Shown: positions 43,499 to 51,613 of the stretch, in pieces
How positions within the stretch are numbered: position 1 is the stretch's first letter
Layout of the letters: each line of letters starts with the position of its first letter
Source: Gp6-AA40 sp963741135
Lineage (GTDB): Bacteria > Acidobacteriota > Vicinamibacteria > Vicinamibacterales > UBA2999
DNA length: 64,000 nt
NCBI GenBank assembly: GCA_963741135.1
Contig: CAVUHC010000006.1
Coordinates: forward strand, 1,079,445 to 1,143,444
Direction: 5' to 3'
The notes under the pieces: model-generated
What the model was told of the DNA's origin: nothing
Database searches by the model: none
What the model saw: only the letters and a program-made list of their open reading frames with translations
Made by a program: the position numbers and the translations under genes

Positions 43499-44137
43499 TT
43501 AGCGCAGTTTGAATGCGACGGTCACCGTCATCACCACGGGCACCGGCCGGCCGTTGAGCAATGTCGGCGTGAATCGCCACTGTCTCACCGCGTCGATCGC
43601 GGCGTCGTCGAGCAGTGGAAGCGACCGCAGCACGCGCACGTCGCGAACGGCTCCGTCCTCGCCGATGACCGCCTCGAGAATGACGATCCCCTCGACATGC
43701 GCCGCCCGCGCGATTGCGGGATAGACCGGCGCGACGTCCGTGACCCTCTGCGGCGGGCGGATCTCTCCGCCGACGCGCACGGGTGGGGGAGGAGTCGGTG
43801 GAGGGGGAACGAGGTCAGCGATCGGCACGTCGCTGCTCCCGAACACGATTGCGTTTCTGTCGATTTCGATCGCGTCGTTCACCGGTTCGAAAGGCTCCTC
43901 AGCGCGAATTCCATCGGGCACTTCGATTGGCGCGGCGTCACGATTCGCGGCGACTCGAGGTGTGTGATCAAGCCTGACAGGTGGTGGCGTGGGAGTCTCG
44001 AGCGGTACGACCCGGATGAATTCGGTCGCACTCCGCGGCTCAGGCAACGTATCGGTCGCGTAGAGCGGTGCGATGATCAGCGCGCACGCGGCAATGACGT
44101 GCGCAACAATCGACAGCATGAGAGTGGCGGTACGCAT
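43499..44137 (-). CDS. TonB-family energy transducer
   Basis: 212 residues. One N-terminal membrane helix (LMLSIVAHVIAACALII), a Pro-rich linker (VPPPPTPPPPVRVGGEIRPP) that spans the periplasm, and a C-terminal TonB domain (VAPVYPAIARAAHVEGIVIL, AAIDAVRQWRFTPTLLNGRP, ending TVTVAFKLR). It couples inner-membrane energy to outer-membrane receptors such as those at 7503 and 48702. No ExbB or ExbD gene is adjacent. Confidence 0.85.
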   Translation of the reverse strand: MRTATLMLSIVAHVIAACALIIAPLYATDTLPEPRSATEFIRVVPLETPTPPPVRLDHTPRVAANRDAAPIEVPDGIRAEEPFEPVNDAIEIDRNAIVFGSSDVPIADLVPPPPTPPPPVRVGGEIRPPQRVTDVAPVYPAIARAAHVEGIVILEAVIGEDGAVRDVRVLRSLPLLDDAAIDAVRQWRFTPTLLNGRPVPVVMTVTVAFKLR

Positions 44138-44226
44138 AGGCCCCCCTTGAAAGGAGGCCTCGCCGGCGTGGCCTGTTAGTTAGTTGATTGGACCCCGCGG
44201 TGCGCTCGTTGTTCCGCCTGCCACCT

Positions 44227-44312
44227 AGGCCACAAAAACGGGGTGGCCACAAAGGTCTTGTGTTCTCGGTGTGCTTTGTGGCTACTTCGTCTTCGTGGCC
44301 CTCGTGGCGAAT
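44227..44312. repeat. GCCACAAAG-type inverted repeat overlapping permease 3' end
   Basis: GGCCACAAAAACGGGG, GGCCACAAAGGTC and GTGCTTTGTGGC form imperfect inverted repeats related to the 43384-43498 element. The last codons of the permease (ATRATKTK) are read from it. Confidence 0.6.
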
Positions 44313-45640
44313 GCGAGGTAGTAGACGGGCACGCCCGCGAGGATGATGCCGAACGTCAGGCCCGTCCACACGGGATCGGCAACCAGAGCGCTGACGATCA
44401 AGCAAGCAGCCGCTGCGATGAAGATCGCCGGGACGACGGGGTAACCCGGCACGCGGTACGGCCGCAGGAGGTCGGGGCGCAGCCGGCGCAGGCGATACAC
44501 CGCCGCGATCGCTAGCGCGTAAAACGGCCATATCGACAGGACGAACGTATCCGCGAGCTGCTCGAACGTCCGCGTCATGACGAAGAGCACGCCTAGCGCG
44601 CCGGCGAACAGAATCGCTACGTATGGTGTGTGATACCGCGGATGCACGGCCGCCAGCGGCCTGAAGAACAGGCGATCCTCGGCCATGGCGAAGAACACGC
44701 GGGGAGCACCCATCATGATCGCGTTCAGCGCACCAAGCGTTGAGATCGTCACGACCAAAGACACGAACGTGGCGCCCGGCGCGCCGAAGAGGGCCTGCAT
44801 CGTGTCCGCAGCGATCAACGCCGACCTGGCGACCCCGCTGACGGGAGTGACGTACAGGTACGCGACGTTCGAGGCGAGATAGATGATGACGACGGCCGCG
44901 GTTCCCGTGACGATCGCCCGTGGCAGCGTCCGGCCTGGTGAAGCGACCTCGCCAGCCACGAACGAGACGTCGCCGAAGCCGTCGTAGGCCCACAAGACCG
45001 AGATCAGCGCGAGCCCGAAGCCGCCTGCGCTGACCGGTCCTGTCGCAGACGAGAGGTGGGCGATCGAGCCGCCCGAGCGCCCTCCGAGCAGCATCGCCGC
45101 CACGACCAGTCCCACGAGCGCACCGAATTTCGCGACCGTCGAGATGCCCGTCACCAACGCGGCAAGCTGCACGCCGCGGATGTTGATCACTGCGGTCGCG
45201 ATGATCGCGGCTGCGGCGATGTAATGCGTGGCTGTTGGCAAGGCAGCAGGATCGTACCCAAGGGATCTCACGAGGTACTCGCTGAAGACAGTGGCGATTG
45301 CGCCCGTGGCTGATGCGCGAATGAGGACGAGCTCCGACCAGCCGAACAGGAAACCTGTCAGCCGCCCCCACCCTTCACGCAAATAGACGTACCACCCGCC
45401 GGTGGCCGGTAGCGACGCGGCAAGCTCTGCAACAGAGAGCGCACCGCATAGCGCAATAACGCCTCCAACGAGCCAGACACCGAGTATCGCGGGTGCGCTC
45501 GGCACACGTGCGGCAATCGTCGCCGGTGTACGGAAGATACCCGAGCCGATCGTGATGCCGATGACGATGCCGACGGAGCTCCAGAAGCCGAGACGACGGC
45601 TGAGCCCCTCGCCGCCTCTCACAGATGTGCTCACGGTCAT
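44282..45640 (-). CDS. APC-family amino-acid permease
   Basis: About 452 residues with 12 predicted membrane helices. GIVIGITIGSGIFRTPATIA in helix 1 and LWAYDGFGDVSFVAGEVASP in helix 6 are the APC substrate-site signatures; the latter resembles the LAT/serine-threonine exchanger branch. RLRRLRPDLLRPYRVPGYP near helix 10 is typical. ATG 45640 is preferred, GTG 45652 is possible. The last residues come from a dispersed repeat. Substrate unknown, probably a neutral amino acid. Confidence 0.85.
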   Translation of the reverse strand: MTVSTSVRGGEGLSRRLGFWSSVGIVIGITIGSGIFRTPATIAARVPSAPAILGVWLVGGVIALCGALSVAELAASLPATGGWYVYLREGWGRLTGFLFGWSELVLIRASATGAIATVFSEYLVRSLGYDPAALPTATHYIAAAAIIATAVINIRGVQLAALVTGISTVAKFGALVGLVVAAMLLGGRSGGSIAHLSSATGPVSAGGFGLALISVLWAYDGFGDVSFVAGEVASPGRTLPRAIVTGTAAVVIIYLASNVAYLYVTPVSGVARSALIAADTMQALFGAPGATFVSLVVTISTLGALNAIMMGAPRVFFAMAEDRLFFRPLAAVHPRYHTPYVAILFAGALGVLFVMTRTFEQLADTFVLSIWPFYALAIAAVYRLRRLRPDLLRPYRVPGYPVVPAIFIAAAACLIVSALVADPVWTGLTFGIILAGVPVYYLAFATRATKTK

Positions 45641-45766
45641 TCGGGACGGCACTTAGCGTATGCGAAGACGGGCACAGGTCGTGCTCTCGATTGCCAAAAC
45701 TAGAGGTCGACCTCTACAAGACTGAGGTCCGCGTTTGCAAAAACATTTTTCGCGAGGAGAACGAAT

Positions 45767-46516
45767 GTGGCTGTGGCAGTGATGAATCGTAGAGATATGC
45801 GCGTCAATATCGGTCGCGTGGAGCGGTGGTTGTCGATGGTGGCGGGTGGCGCGCTGGCCGCGTACGGTCTGAAGCGGCGTCAGGCGCCGGGTGGTGCGGC
45901 TGCGCTTGCAGGGGCTGCGCTCCTGTATCGTGGCGCGACAGGCCACTGCGACTTCTACCAGGCCCTCGGCGTCAATCGGGCGTACGGGCGCGTGAACGGA
46001 AACACTTTTCGTGGAGACGGCACCGGCCGGATCGCGGACCGCGGCTCGGATACGCGTGCCCAGCTCGGCGGCCACCGTGGCATTCATGTGCAAGAGTCAG
46101 TCACGATCGACCGCCCGATCAGCGAGCTGTACCGCTTCTGGCGCAATTTCGAGAACCTCCCGCGGTTCATGGAGCATCTGGAATCGGTGGCGATGCGTGA
46201 AGAAGGCATCTCACACTGGGTCGCGAAGGGTCCAGCCCGCATGCGCCCCGAGTGGGACGCGCGCATCATCAACGAAGTCGAAAACAAGGTCATCGGATGG
46301 CAGTCGCTCGAGGGCTCGATGATCTCGACGGCAGGCTCCGTCAACTTCGACGAGGATATCCAGGGCACGCGAGTCACTGTGCATCTGCAGTACAACCCGC
46401 CTGGCGGCAAGGCCGGCGCCGCCGTCGCAAGGCTATTCAGTGAAGAACCGAGCCAGACGATTCGCGAGGATTTGGGCCGCTTCAAGCAGCTCATGGAGGC
46501 GGGCAAGATCCGCTGA
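45767..46516 (+). CDS. Membrane protein with DUF2892-like helices and SRPBCC domain
   Basis: 249 residues from GTG 45767 with CGAGGAG at 8 bases. Residues about 10-70 (NIGRVERWLSMVAGGALAAY, CDFYQALGVN) resemble the DUF2892/YgaP-type two-helix domain. Residues about 105-245 are a SRPBCC/polyketide-cyclase-like domain (VQESVTIDRPISELYRFWRN, MEHLESVAMREEG, VTVHLQYNPPGGKAG). This combination is common in soil bacteria and is thought to bind a hydrophobic ligand; its role is not established. Confidence 0.8.
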   Translation: MAVAVMNRRDMRVNIGRVERWLSMVAGGALAAYGLKRRQAPGGAAALAGAALLYRGATGHCDFYQALGVNRAYGRVNGNTFRGDGTGRIADRGSDTRAQLGGHRGIHVQESVTIDRPISELYRFWRNFENLPRFMEHLESVAMREEGISHWVAKGPARMRPEWDARIINEVENKVIGWQSLEGSMISTAGSVNFDEDIQGTRVTVHLQYNPPGGKAGAAVARLFSEEPSQTIREDLGRFKQLMEAGKIR

Positions 46517-46600
46517 CGGTAGGGCAGCCAACGTGCGCCGAGATGCGCATCAAAGTGGTAATGAAGCCTTACCGAGAATAGAATCGTGCGTGCCCGTAGA

Positions 46601-46620
46601 GGCGGACCTTGAGGTCCGCC
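46601..46620. repeat. Dispersed hairpin GGCGGACCT / AGGTCCGCC
   Basis: The same 9-bp stem as at 2016-2035, here with loop TG, lies 17 bases before the start of the 46638 gene and just ahead of its AAGGAG site. Confidence 0.75.
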
Positions 46621-46637
46621 CAACGTTAAGGAGCATC

Positions 46638-47801
46638 ATGGCGCGCACGATCTCCGCGATCGGCCTTATCGCGCTGGCCGCTGCAATCTCGCTTACCACA
46701 CTGAACGCTCAGGGGAACCTGGACCCGCAGGGTGGTCCGACGAACACCAATACGAATCCGCCCCCGGGCATCACGCCTCTTCCTGTCGACCTGTTTACGA
46801 GCAAGAATTTTTACCTCGACACGCAGCACTGGCTCGACAAGCGCTACGCCCGGTGCAACACTCCTCGCGCGCTGACCGACATGGTCAGGGATCAGCGCTT
46901 CGGTGCGTGGGGCGACTGCAACCTCGATCGCGCGATCGACAAGATCGTGAGCCCGTATCCGTACAAGACGGCCAGCGAGCACTACAACGCGCTGCTGACC
47001 GAGGCGAAGAAGGCGGGCGGCCCTACCGTACACACACGTCAGACGCTGCCGAATTGGGACGGCCGCTACCGTCGCCTGACGCCCGGGGAACAGTGGACGT
47101 GGGGACGCAATCTGCAGACCGCGACCATGCTGTCGCTGCTCACGCCTGAATACCGCAAGCGCATGGTCCAGCAGAACTACCACGAGGTCGTGAACAACTC
47201 GCCCCAGTGGAATGCGGCATTCTGCTTCCCCGAAGGATTCATGCGCTGGTGGTCCGAGGCGTCTCTTGGTGGCGACATCGAAGTCATGATGACACCGCAT
47301 CAGGTGCAGTTCCTGAGCGGTATCGCGGACAATTTCCTCCGTCGCGTCCTGATCGGACGCAATCACGTGCAGAAGGTGCCGCAGTGGTACGGTGAGACCG
47401 TCGGTTTCTGGAGCGGCAACACGCTCGTCGCGTGGACGGCCAACGTCCAGGGATGGACCATCACACACTCGATGTTCGAGTACAGCAGCAGGATGCAAAC
47501 GATCGAAGTGTTCACGCCAAGCGCCGACGGCAAAGTGATCACCGTCGACACGACGTTCTACGACCCGGAGGCCTTCATCCGTCCGCTGCATATCGTGACG
47601 CCATGGGAGTTCCGCACAGGTCTTGACGACCCCGAGGCCAGGTTCACGTTCGTTGAATGCCGCGTGCAGGGCACGATCGTGAACGGCCCGGATGGCAAGC
47701 CCACCCAGCTCCTTCCTGGTGAGGCCGGCTACGTCGATTACTTCGGCCGCCCATGGGCGCAAAACTGGGAAGAGCATTTTGAAAAGGATTGGATCAAATG
47801 A
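46638..47801 (+). CDS. Secreted protein, divergent member of the WxGxTLV family
   Basis: 387 residues. ATG 46638 follows AAGGAG; a signal peptide ends near TLNAQGN. The sequence TPGEQWTWGRNLQTATMLSL and VVNNSPQWNAAFCFPEGFMR is particular to this subgroup, but WYGETVGFWSGNTLVAWTAN and TVDTTFYDPEAFIRPLHIVT align with the GHWEGNTLV and YxxTxxDPxxFTRPW landmarks of the other secreted genes. It ends with an ATGA overlap onto a DUF6152-like gene, so the two are translated together. Function unknown. Confidence 0.7.
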   Translation: MARTISAIGLIALAAAISLTTLNAQGNLDPQGGPTNTNTNPPPGITPLPVDLFTSKNFYLDTQHWLDKRYARCNTPRALTDMVRDQRFGAWGDCNLDRAIDKIVSPYPYKTASEHYNALLTEAKKAGGPTVHTRQTLPNWDGRYRRLTPGEQWTWGRNLQTATMLSLLTPEYRKRMVQQNYHEVVNNSPQWNAAFCFPEGFMRWWSEASLGGDIEVMMTPHQVQFLSGIADNFLRRVLIGRNHVQKVPQWYGETVGFWSGNTLVAWTANVQGWTITHSMFEYSSRMQTIEVFTPSADGKVITVDTTFYDPEAFIRPLHIVTPWEFRTGLDDPEARFTFVECRVQGTIVNGPDGKPTQLLPGEAGYVDYFGRPWAQNWEEHFEKDWIK

Positions 47802-48235
47802 GGGGCCTGCTCGGTGTGATCTTGCTGGTAGTCACGACGGCGCCGGTTCTGTCGCATCACTCCTTTGCGATGTACGACCAGACGACGACCAAGACGATGA
47901 CCGGGAAGCTCACGCGGTACGTTCCCGGCGCCAACCACGCGCAGTTGCTCTTCGTCGTGGTCGACAACGACGGCAAAGTAGTCATGAAGGACGGTAAGCC
48001 GCTTCAGTGGGGCGTGGAAACGGGATCGGCTGCGGCGATGTCCCGCCTGGGCGTGTCGCCCGATACATTCCCCGAAGGCACGTTCTTCACGACAAGGCTC
48101 TATCCGCTGCGCGACGGACGTAACTTCGGCGCACTCGCGGGCATGCTGATCGCGTGCGGCACTGCGATGCCCAAGGGTGGCTGCACCCCCGAGACCGGGA
48201 AGAGGCTCGTCGGCGAAGGCTTCAACGCCCAATAG
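47798..48235 (+). CDS. Secreted DUF6152-like protein
   Basis: 145 residues. The start overlaps the previous stop (ATGA at 47798-47801), indicating coupled translation. A signal peptide ends VLSHHSFAMYDQTTTKTMTG, so the mature protein would begin near the HHSF signature shared with the 4960 and 27891 products. The rest has TGKLTRYVPGANHAQLLFVV and two cysteines (IACGTAMPKGGC) not present in the other two. This is the third secreted-family/DUF6152 module in the window. Confidence 0.7.
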   Translation: MRGLLGVILLVVTTAPVLSHHSFAMYDQTTTKTMTGKLTRYVPGANHAQLLFVVVDNDGKVVMKDGKPLQWGVETGSAAAMSRLGVSPDTFPEGTFFTTRLYPLRDGRNFGALAGMLIACGTAMPKGGCTPETGKRLVGEGFNAQ

Positions 48236-48330
48236 GGCTTGCCGCGCCGAAGCTCGACCCCGGAGATGCATCGAGCGAAGGCGGCTTGCCGCGCCGAAGC
48301 TCGCCCCGAGATTCATCGAGCGGAGGCGGG
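48236..48330 (+). repeat. Two direct copies of a 47-bp unit
   Basis: GGCTTGCCGCGCCGAAGCTC begins at 48236 and again at 48283, each followed by a CATCGAGCG segment. The unit looks like a dispersed intergenic repeat. The rest of the 48331-48701 gap holds one weak small frame and nothing else I recognise. Confidence 0.7.
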
Positions 48331-48380
48331 GGCGTCAACTAAGCCGTATTAATGGAGTACCAATTGCAGCAGTTGGTGGG

Positions 48381-48566
48381 GTGTCTCCCGAGAATCCTCC
48401 CGACGCCCCCTTTGGCCGCATTCTCCGGCGGCTCGATGACCTCCTGACGGAATCGGCGGAACTGCGTGAGCGAATCGCTTCCGCGCTTGTCCGCGAGCAG
48501 TACCCATTCTTTCCTGATCGGCGGCAGGCTCATCGGCCGCATGAGCCAGAGCGCCGAAAGCGGTAG
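48381..48566 (+). CDS. Possible small helical protein, unknown
   Basis: A 61-codon frame from GTG 48381 encodes FGRILRRLDDLLTESAELRE and IASALVREQYPFF, with heptad-like leucine spacing, and ends in a basic tail. There is no convincing ribosome site. It is kept because it fills an otherwise empty gap and looks amphipathic, but it may be chance. Confidence 0.3.
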   Translation: MSPENPPDAPFGRILRRLDDLLTESAELRERIASALVREQYPFFPDRRQAHRPHEPERRKR

Positions 48567-48701
48567 AGCCAACGCACTCCTCGTTGCCCGCGCCCGTATT
48601 TAGGTCCCAACCGCCCTCAACGTCAGCAGTCGTAACGACGGGAATGAACCGAAGGGCTCCTTGGTGGAGCTAGAATTGGTCACTCTCGCTCGGAGACCTA
48701 C

Positions 48702-50837
48702 ATGACAAGGACGATCGTTTCGGTTGTGGTGGTGGCTGCGCTTTCACCACTGGCGGCCTCCGCCCAGGACCCTGCGGCATCCGCCGGGCAGACACCATCC
48801 CGGATCACGCTCCCGAAGGTGGTCGTGACCGCCCAGAAGGAGCCGGCGGACCGGCAGACGCTGCCGCTCAGCGACACGGCTGTGGCAACCGAGGCGCTCG
48901 CCAATGCCGGGATCAACGTCGTGAGCGACGCGGCGTACTACGCGCCGAACACGTTCTTCCAGGAGCTCACCGCCCGAAAAATCAGCAATCCCCGCTTCCG
49001 CGGAGTGGGGTCGAGCCCGGCGAACCCGGGCATTACCACGTTCATCGATGGCGTGCCGCAGCTCAACGCCAACTCGTCAAGCATGGAATTCATCGACGTG
49101 AGCCAGGTGGAGTTCGTGCGCGGGCCGCAGAGCGCGCTATTCGGCAGGAACACGCTCGGTGGTCTGGTGAATATCACAAGCGGCCGCCCATCGCTGAGCG
49201 GATGGAGGGGGACGCTGGCCGTGCCCGTCGGGAGCGCCTCGTCACGCGAGCTGCGCGCCGTCGTGTCCGGCCCGCTCGCCGACCAGGTGGCAGTCGGGTT
49301 CGCGTTCGGCCGCAGCACGCGCGACGGCTTCACCGTCAACGATCTGACCGGAAGGACGCTCGACGATCGTTCGGCCACCTTCGGGAAGGCACAGCTCCTC
49401 TGGACGCCCACCGCCAACTGGGAGGCCCGCGCCATCGTCAGCGGTGAGCGGGCGCGCGATGGCGACTACGCGCTCAACGATCTCGGCGAGTTGCGGCGCA
49501 ATCCCTTCCATGTGGCGCGCGACTTCGAGGGGTACACCAACCGTGACGTGGTGTCGACGACGGTGCTGACCCGGCGTGAGGGGGGTCGCGTCGCTTTTTC
49601 AACGAACACCGGTTTCGTCCGCTGGACGACGCACGATCTGACTGACCTCGACTACACACCGCTGCCGCTTTTCACCCGCGACAACCAGGAGGAGAACGCG
49701 CAGTTCACGCAGGAGGTGCGCCTCGCGTCGGCCGCCAATGCCCCAACCCAGCTTGGCGACGCGGCCCTACTGAGGTGGCAGACCGGCATCACCTTCTTTA
49801 CCCAGAACTACGATCAGGACGCGGTCAACAACTTCTCACCCTTCGTCCTCAATCCGCTCCTCGCCTTCCCCGTGAGTCAGCACTCTCCGCAGTCGGCGCT
49901 CGACGACAGAGGCGTCGGTGCGTTCGGCCAGGGCACCGTCACCGTTCGACAGAGGCTCGACGTGACGCTCGGCGCCCGGGTGGACTACGAGAGTAAGGAT
50001 GGGAGGCTCGACACGTTCTACGCTCCCGCAATTGCCCCGCCCGTGCGCGTTGACGCCACTAAGAGCTTCTCCAATATCTCGCCGCAAGCGGCCCTCGCCT
50101 ATCGCTTCACGAGCGCACGGATGGCGTATGCCTCGGTGGGCCGTGGCTTCAAGGCTGGCGGATTCAACCCGGCGTCTCCTGCCGGCAACGAATCGTACGG
50201 CGAGGAGCACACGTGGAACGTCGAGGGAGGCGTGAAGACGTCCTGGGCCGGCGGTCGCGTCGCGGCCAACGCCGCGGTCTTCTACATCGATTGGAGCGAT
50301 TTGCAGCTGAACCTCCCGAACCTCAACGTGCCTGGCCAGTTCTATATCGCCAACGTCGGAGGCGCGCGCAGTACCGGCGCCGAGGTCGAGATCAACGCCC
50401 GGCCGCACGCATCGGTGGACCTGTTCGCGTCGGCCGGGCTCACGCACGCGAGATTCAGCGCGGGCAGCATCTCGAGCGGTCTGGATGTCTCGGACAACCG
50501 CCTGCCGGGCACGCCCGACTACACCACAAGCCTTGGCGCGCAGCTTTCACGCGCGCTTAACCCCGCCGCCACACTCTACGGACGTGCCGAGGCGGTCTTC
50601 TACGGGGCGTTCAAGTACGACGACGCCAACATCGCGGGGCAAGATGCGTACGGGCTGACGAACGTCCGTGCCGGCGTCCGCGGGAAGTACGTCTTCGGCG
50701 AAGCGTGGGTGAGGAACGCTTTCGACACGCACTACGTGCCGATTGCATTCGCCTACGGCAGTCTTGCGCCCTCCGGCTTCATCGGGGAGTTGGGGCGGCC
50801 GAGGACCTTCGGGATCACTGCGGGCATAACCTTTTGA
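48702..50837 (+). CDS. TonB-dependent receptor
   Basis: 711 residues, intact. Signal peptide ending ASAQDPA, TonB-box-like KVVVTAQKEPADRQTLPLS, plug domain with RGVGSSPANPGITTFIDGVP and FVRGPQSALFGRNTLGGLVN, then a 22-strand-type barrel with AYRFTSARMAYASVGRGFKA, VNPASP-like loop and a terminal Phe (GITAGITF). The plug resembles siderophore and vitamin receptors of the Fiu/pesticin type (short, no carboxypeptidase-like domain), unlike the 7503 receptor. CGGAGAC precedes the ATG. Ligand unknown. Confidence 0.88.
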   Translation: MTRTIVSVVVVAALSPLAASAQDPAASAGQTPSRITLPKVVVTAQKEPADRQTLPLSDTAVATEALANAGINVVSDAAYYAPNTFFQELTARKISNPRFRGVGSSPANPGITTFIDGVPQLNANSSSMEFIDVSQVEFVRGPQSALFGRNTLGGLVNITSGRPSLSGWRGTLAVPVGSASSRELRAVVSGPLADQVAVGFAFGRSTRDGFTVNDLTGRTLDDRSATFGKAQLLWTPTANWEARAIVSGERARDGDYALNDLGELRRNPFHVARDFEGYTNRDVVSTTVLTRREGGRVAFSTNTGFVRWTTHDLTDLDYTPLPLFTRDNQEENAQFTQEVRLASAANAPTQLGDAALLRWQTGITFFTQNYDQDAVNNFSPFVLNPLLAFPVSQHSPQSALDDRGVGAFGQGTVTVRQRLDVTLGARVDYESKDGRLDTFYAPAIAPPVRVDATKSFSNISPQAALAYRFTSARMAYASVGRGFKAGGFNPASPAGNESYGEEHTWNVEGGVKTSWAGGRVAANAAVFYIDWSDLQLNLPNLNVPGQFYIANVGGARSTGAEVEINARPHASVDLFASAGLTHARFSAGSISSGLDVSDNRLPGTPDYTTSLGAQLSRALNPAATLYGRAEAVFYGAFKYDDANIAGQDAYGLTNVRAGVRGKYVFGEAWVRNAFDTHYVPIAFAYGSLAPSGFIGELGRPRTFGITAGITF

Positions 50838-50929
50838 CGTTGCGCGCGCTGATCCTCTTCTCAACCGGAGATATCATTCGGTTCCCTGTGAACACTCGGG
50901 GATGTCATCACCCAGGACGGAGGATCAAC

Positions 50930-51571
50930 ATGAGTGCAGCGCGAGCCGTTCTTGTCGCAATCACAGTGTCACTGGTAGGTCCGCACCTGGCGTCAGCGCA
51001 GACGTCTCCCGAGATGACCTTCTTCATCACCAGCATCAATCCCGGTAAGGGTGCCGATCTGGGTGGCCTCCAGGGGGCGGACGCGCATTGCCAGAAGCTC
51101 GCCGAGGCGGTCGGGGTGAAAAATCGGACCTGGCGGGCATATCTCAGCACGCAAGGACCGTCGGGCGAAAGCGCCCGCGACCGCATCGCGCCTCAGGGGC
51201 AAACGGTTCTTCACAACTGGCGCAACGCCAAGGGTGTGATGGTTGCGCGCAATCTCACCGAGCTGCAGGCCGCCGACACCAAGGTCAATAAGGAGATGGC
51301 GCTGACCGAGAAAGGCGAGTCTCCACAGCGCCACGACATCATGACGGGATCGCAGGCTGACGGGTCAGCTTTCAAGGTTGCGGAGGACAGGACCTGCAAC
51401 AACTGGACGAGCAGCACGACCGGCAGCGCCCAGCTCGGTCACTACGACCGCCAGGGCGGCGGGGACGCTCCGACGTCGTGGAATTCGGCGCACGCCTCAC
51501 GCGGCTGCAGCGTGGACGCCCTCCGGGGTACGGGAGGCGACGGCCTGTTCTACTGCTTCGCGATCAAATAG
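50930..51571 (+). CDS. Secreted lectin-like protein (DUF1554-like)
   Basis: 213 residues. The ATG follows ACGGAGGA and a signal peptide ends HLASAQTSP. The mature part has TFFITSINPGKGADLGGLQG, ADAHCQKLAEAV, RTWRAYLSTQ and CNNWTSSTTGSAQLGHYDRQ, ending GLFYCFAIK. Four cysteines and the TWRAYLS/CxNWT pattern match a family of exported proteins related to the Leptospira lectin-like DUF1554 and to C-type-lectin/endostatin folds. Ligand unknown. Confidence 0.65.
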   Translation: MSAARAVLVAITVSLVGPHLASAQTSPEMTFFITSINPGKGADLGGLQGADAHCQKLAEAVGVKNRTWRAYLSTQGPSGESARDRIAPQGQTVLHNWRNAKGVMVARNLTELQAADTKVNKEMALTEKGESPQRHDIMTGSQADGSAFKVAEDRTCNNWTSSTTGSAQLGHYDRQGGGDAPTSWNSAHASRGCSVDALRGTGGDGLFYCFAIK

Positions 51572-51613
51572 GGCGAGTCCTTTCGGACCTCTGCCTCGGA
51601 TGCTGCCGTTCTG

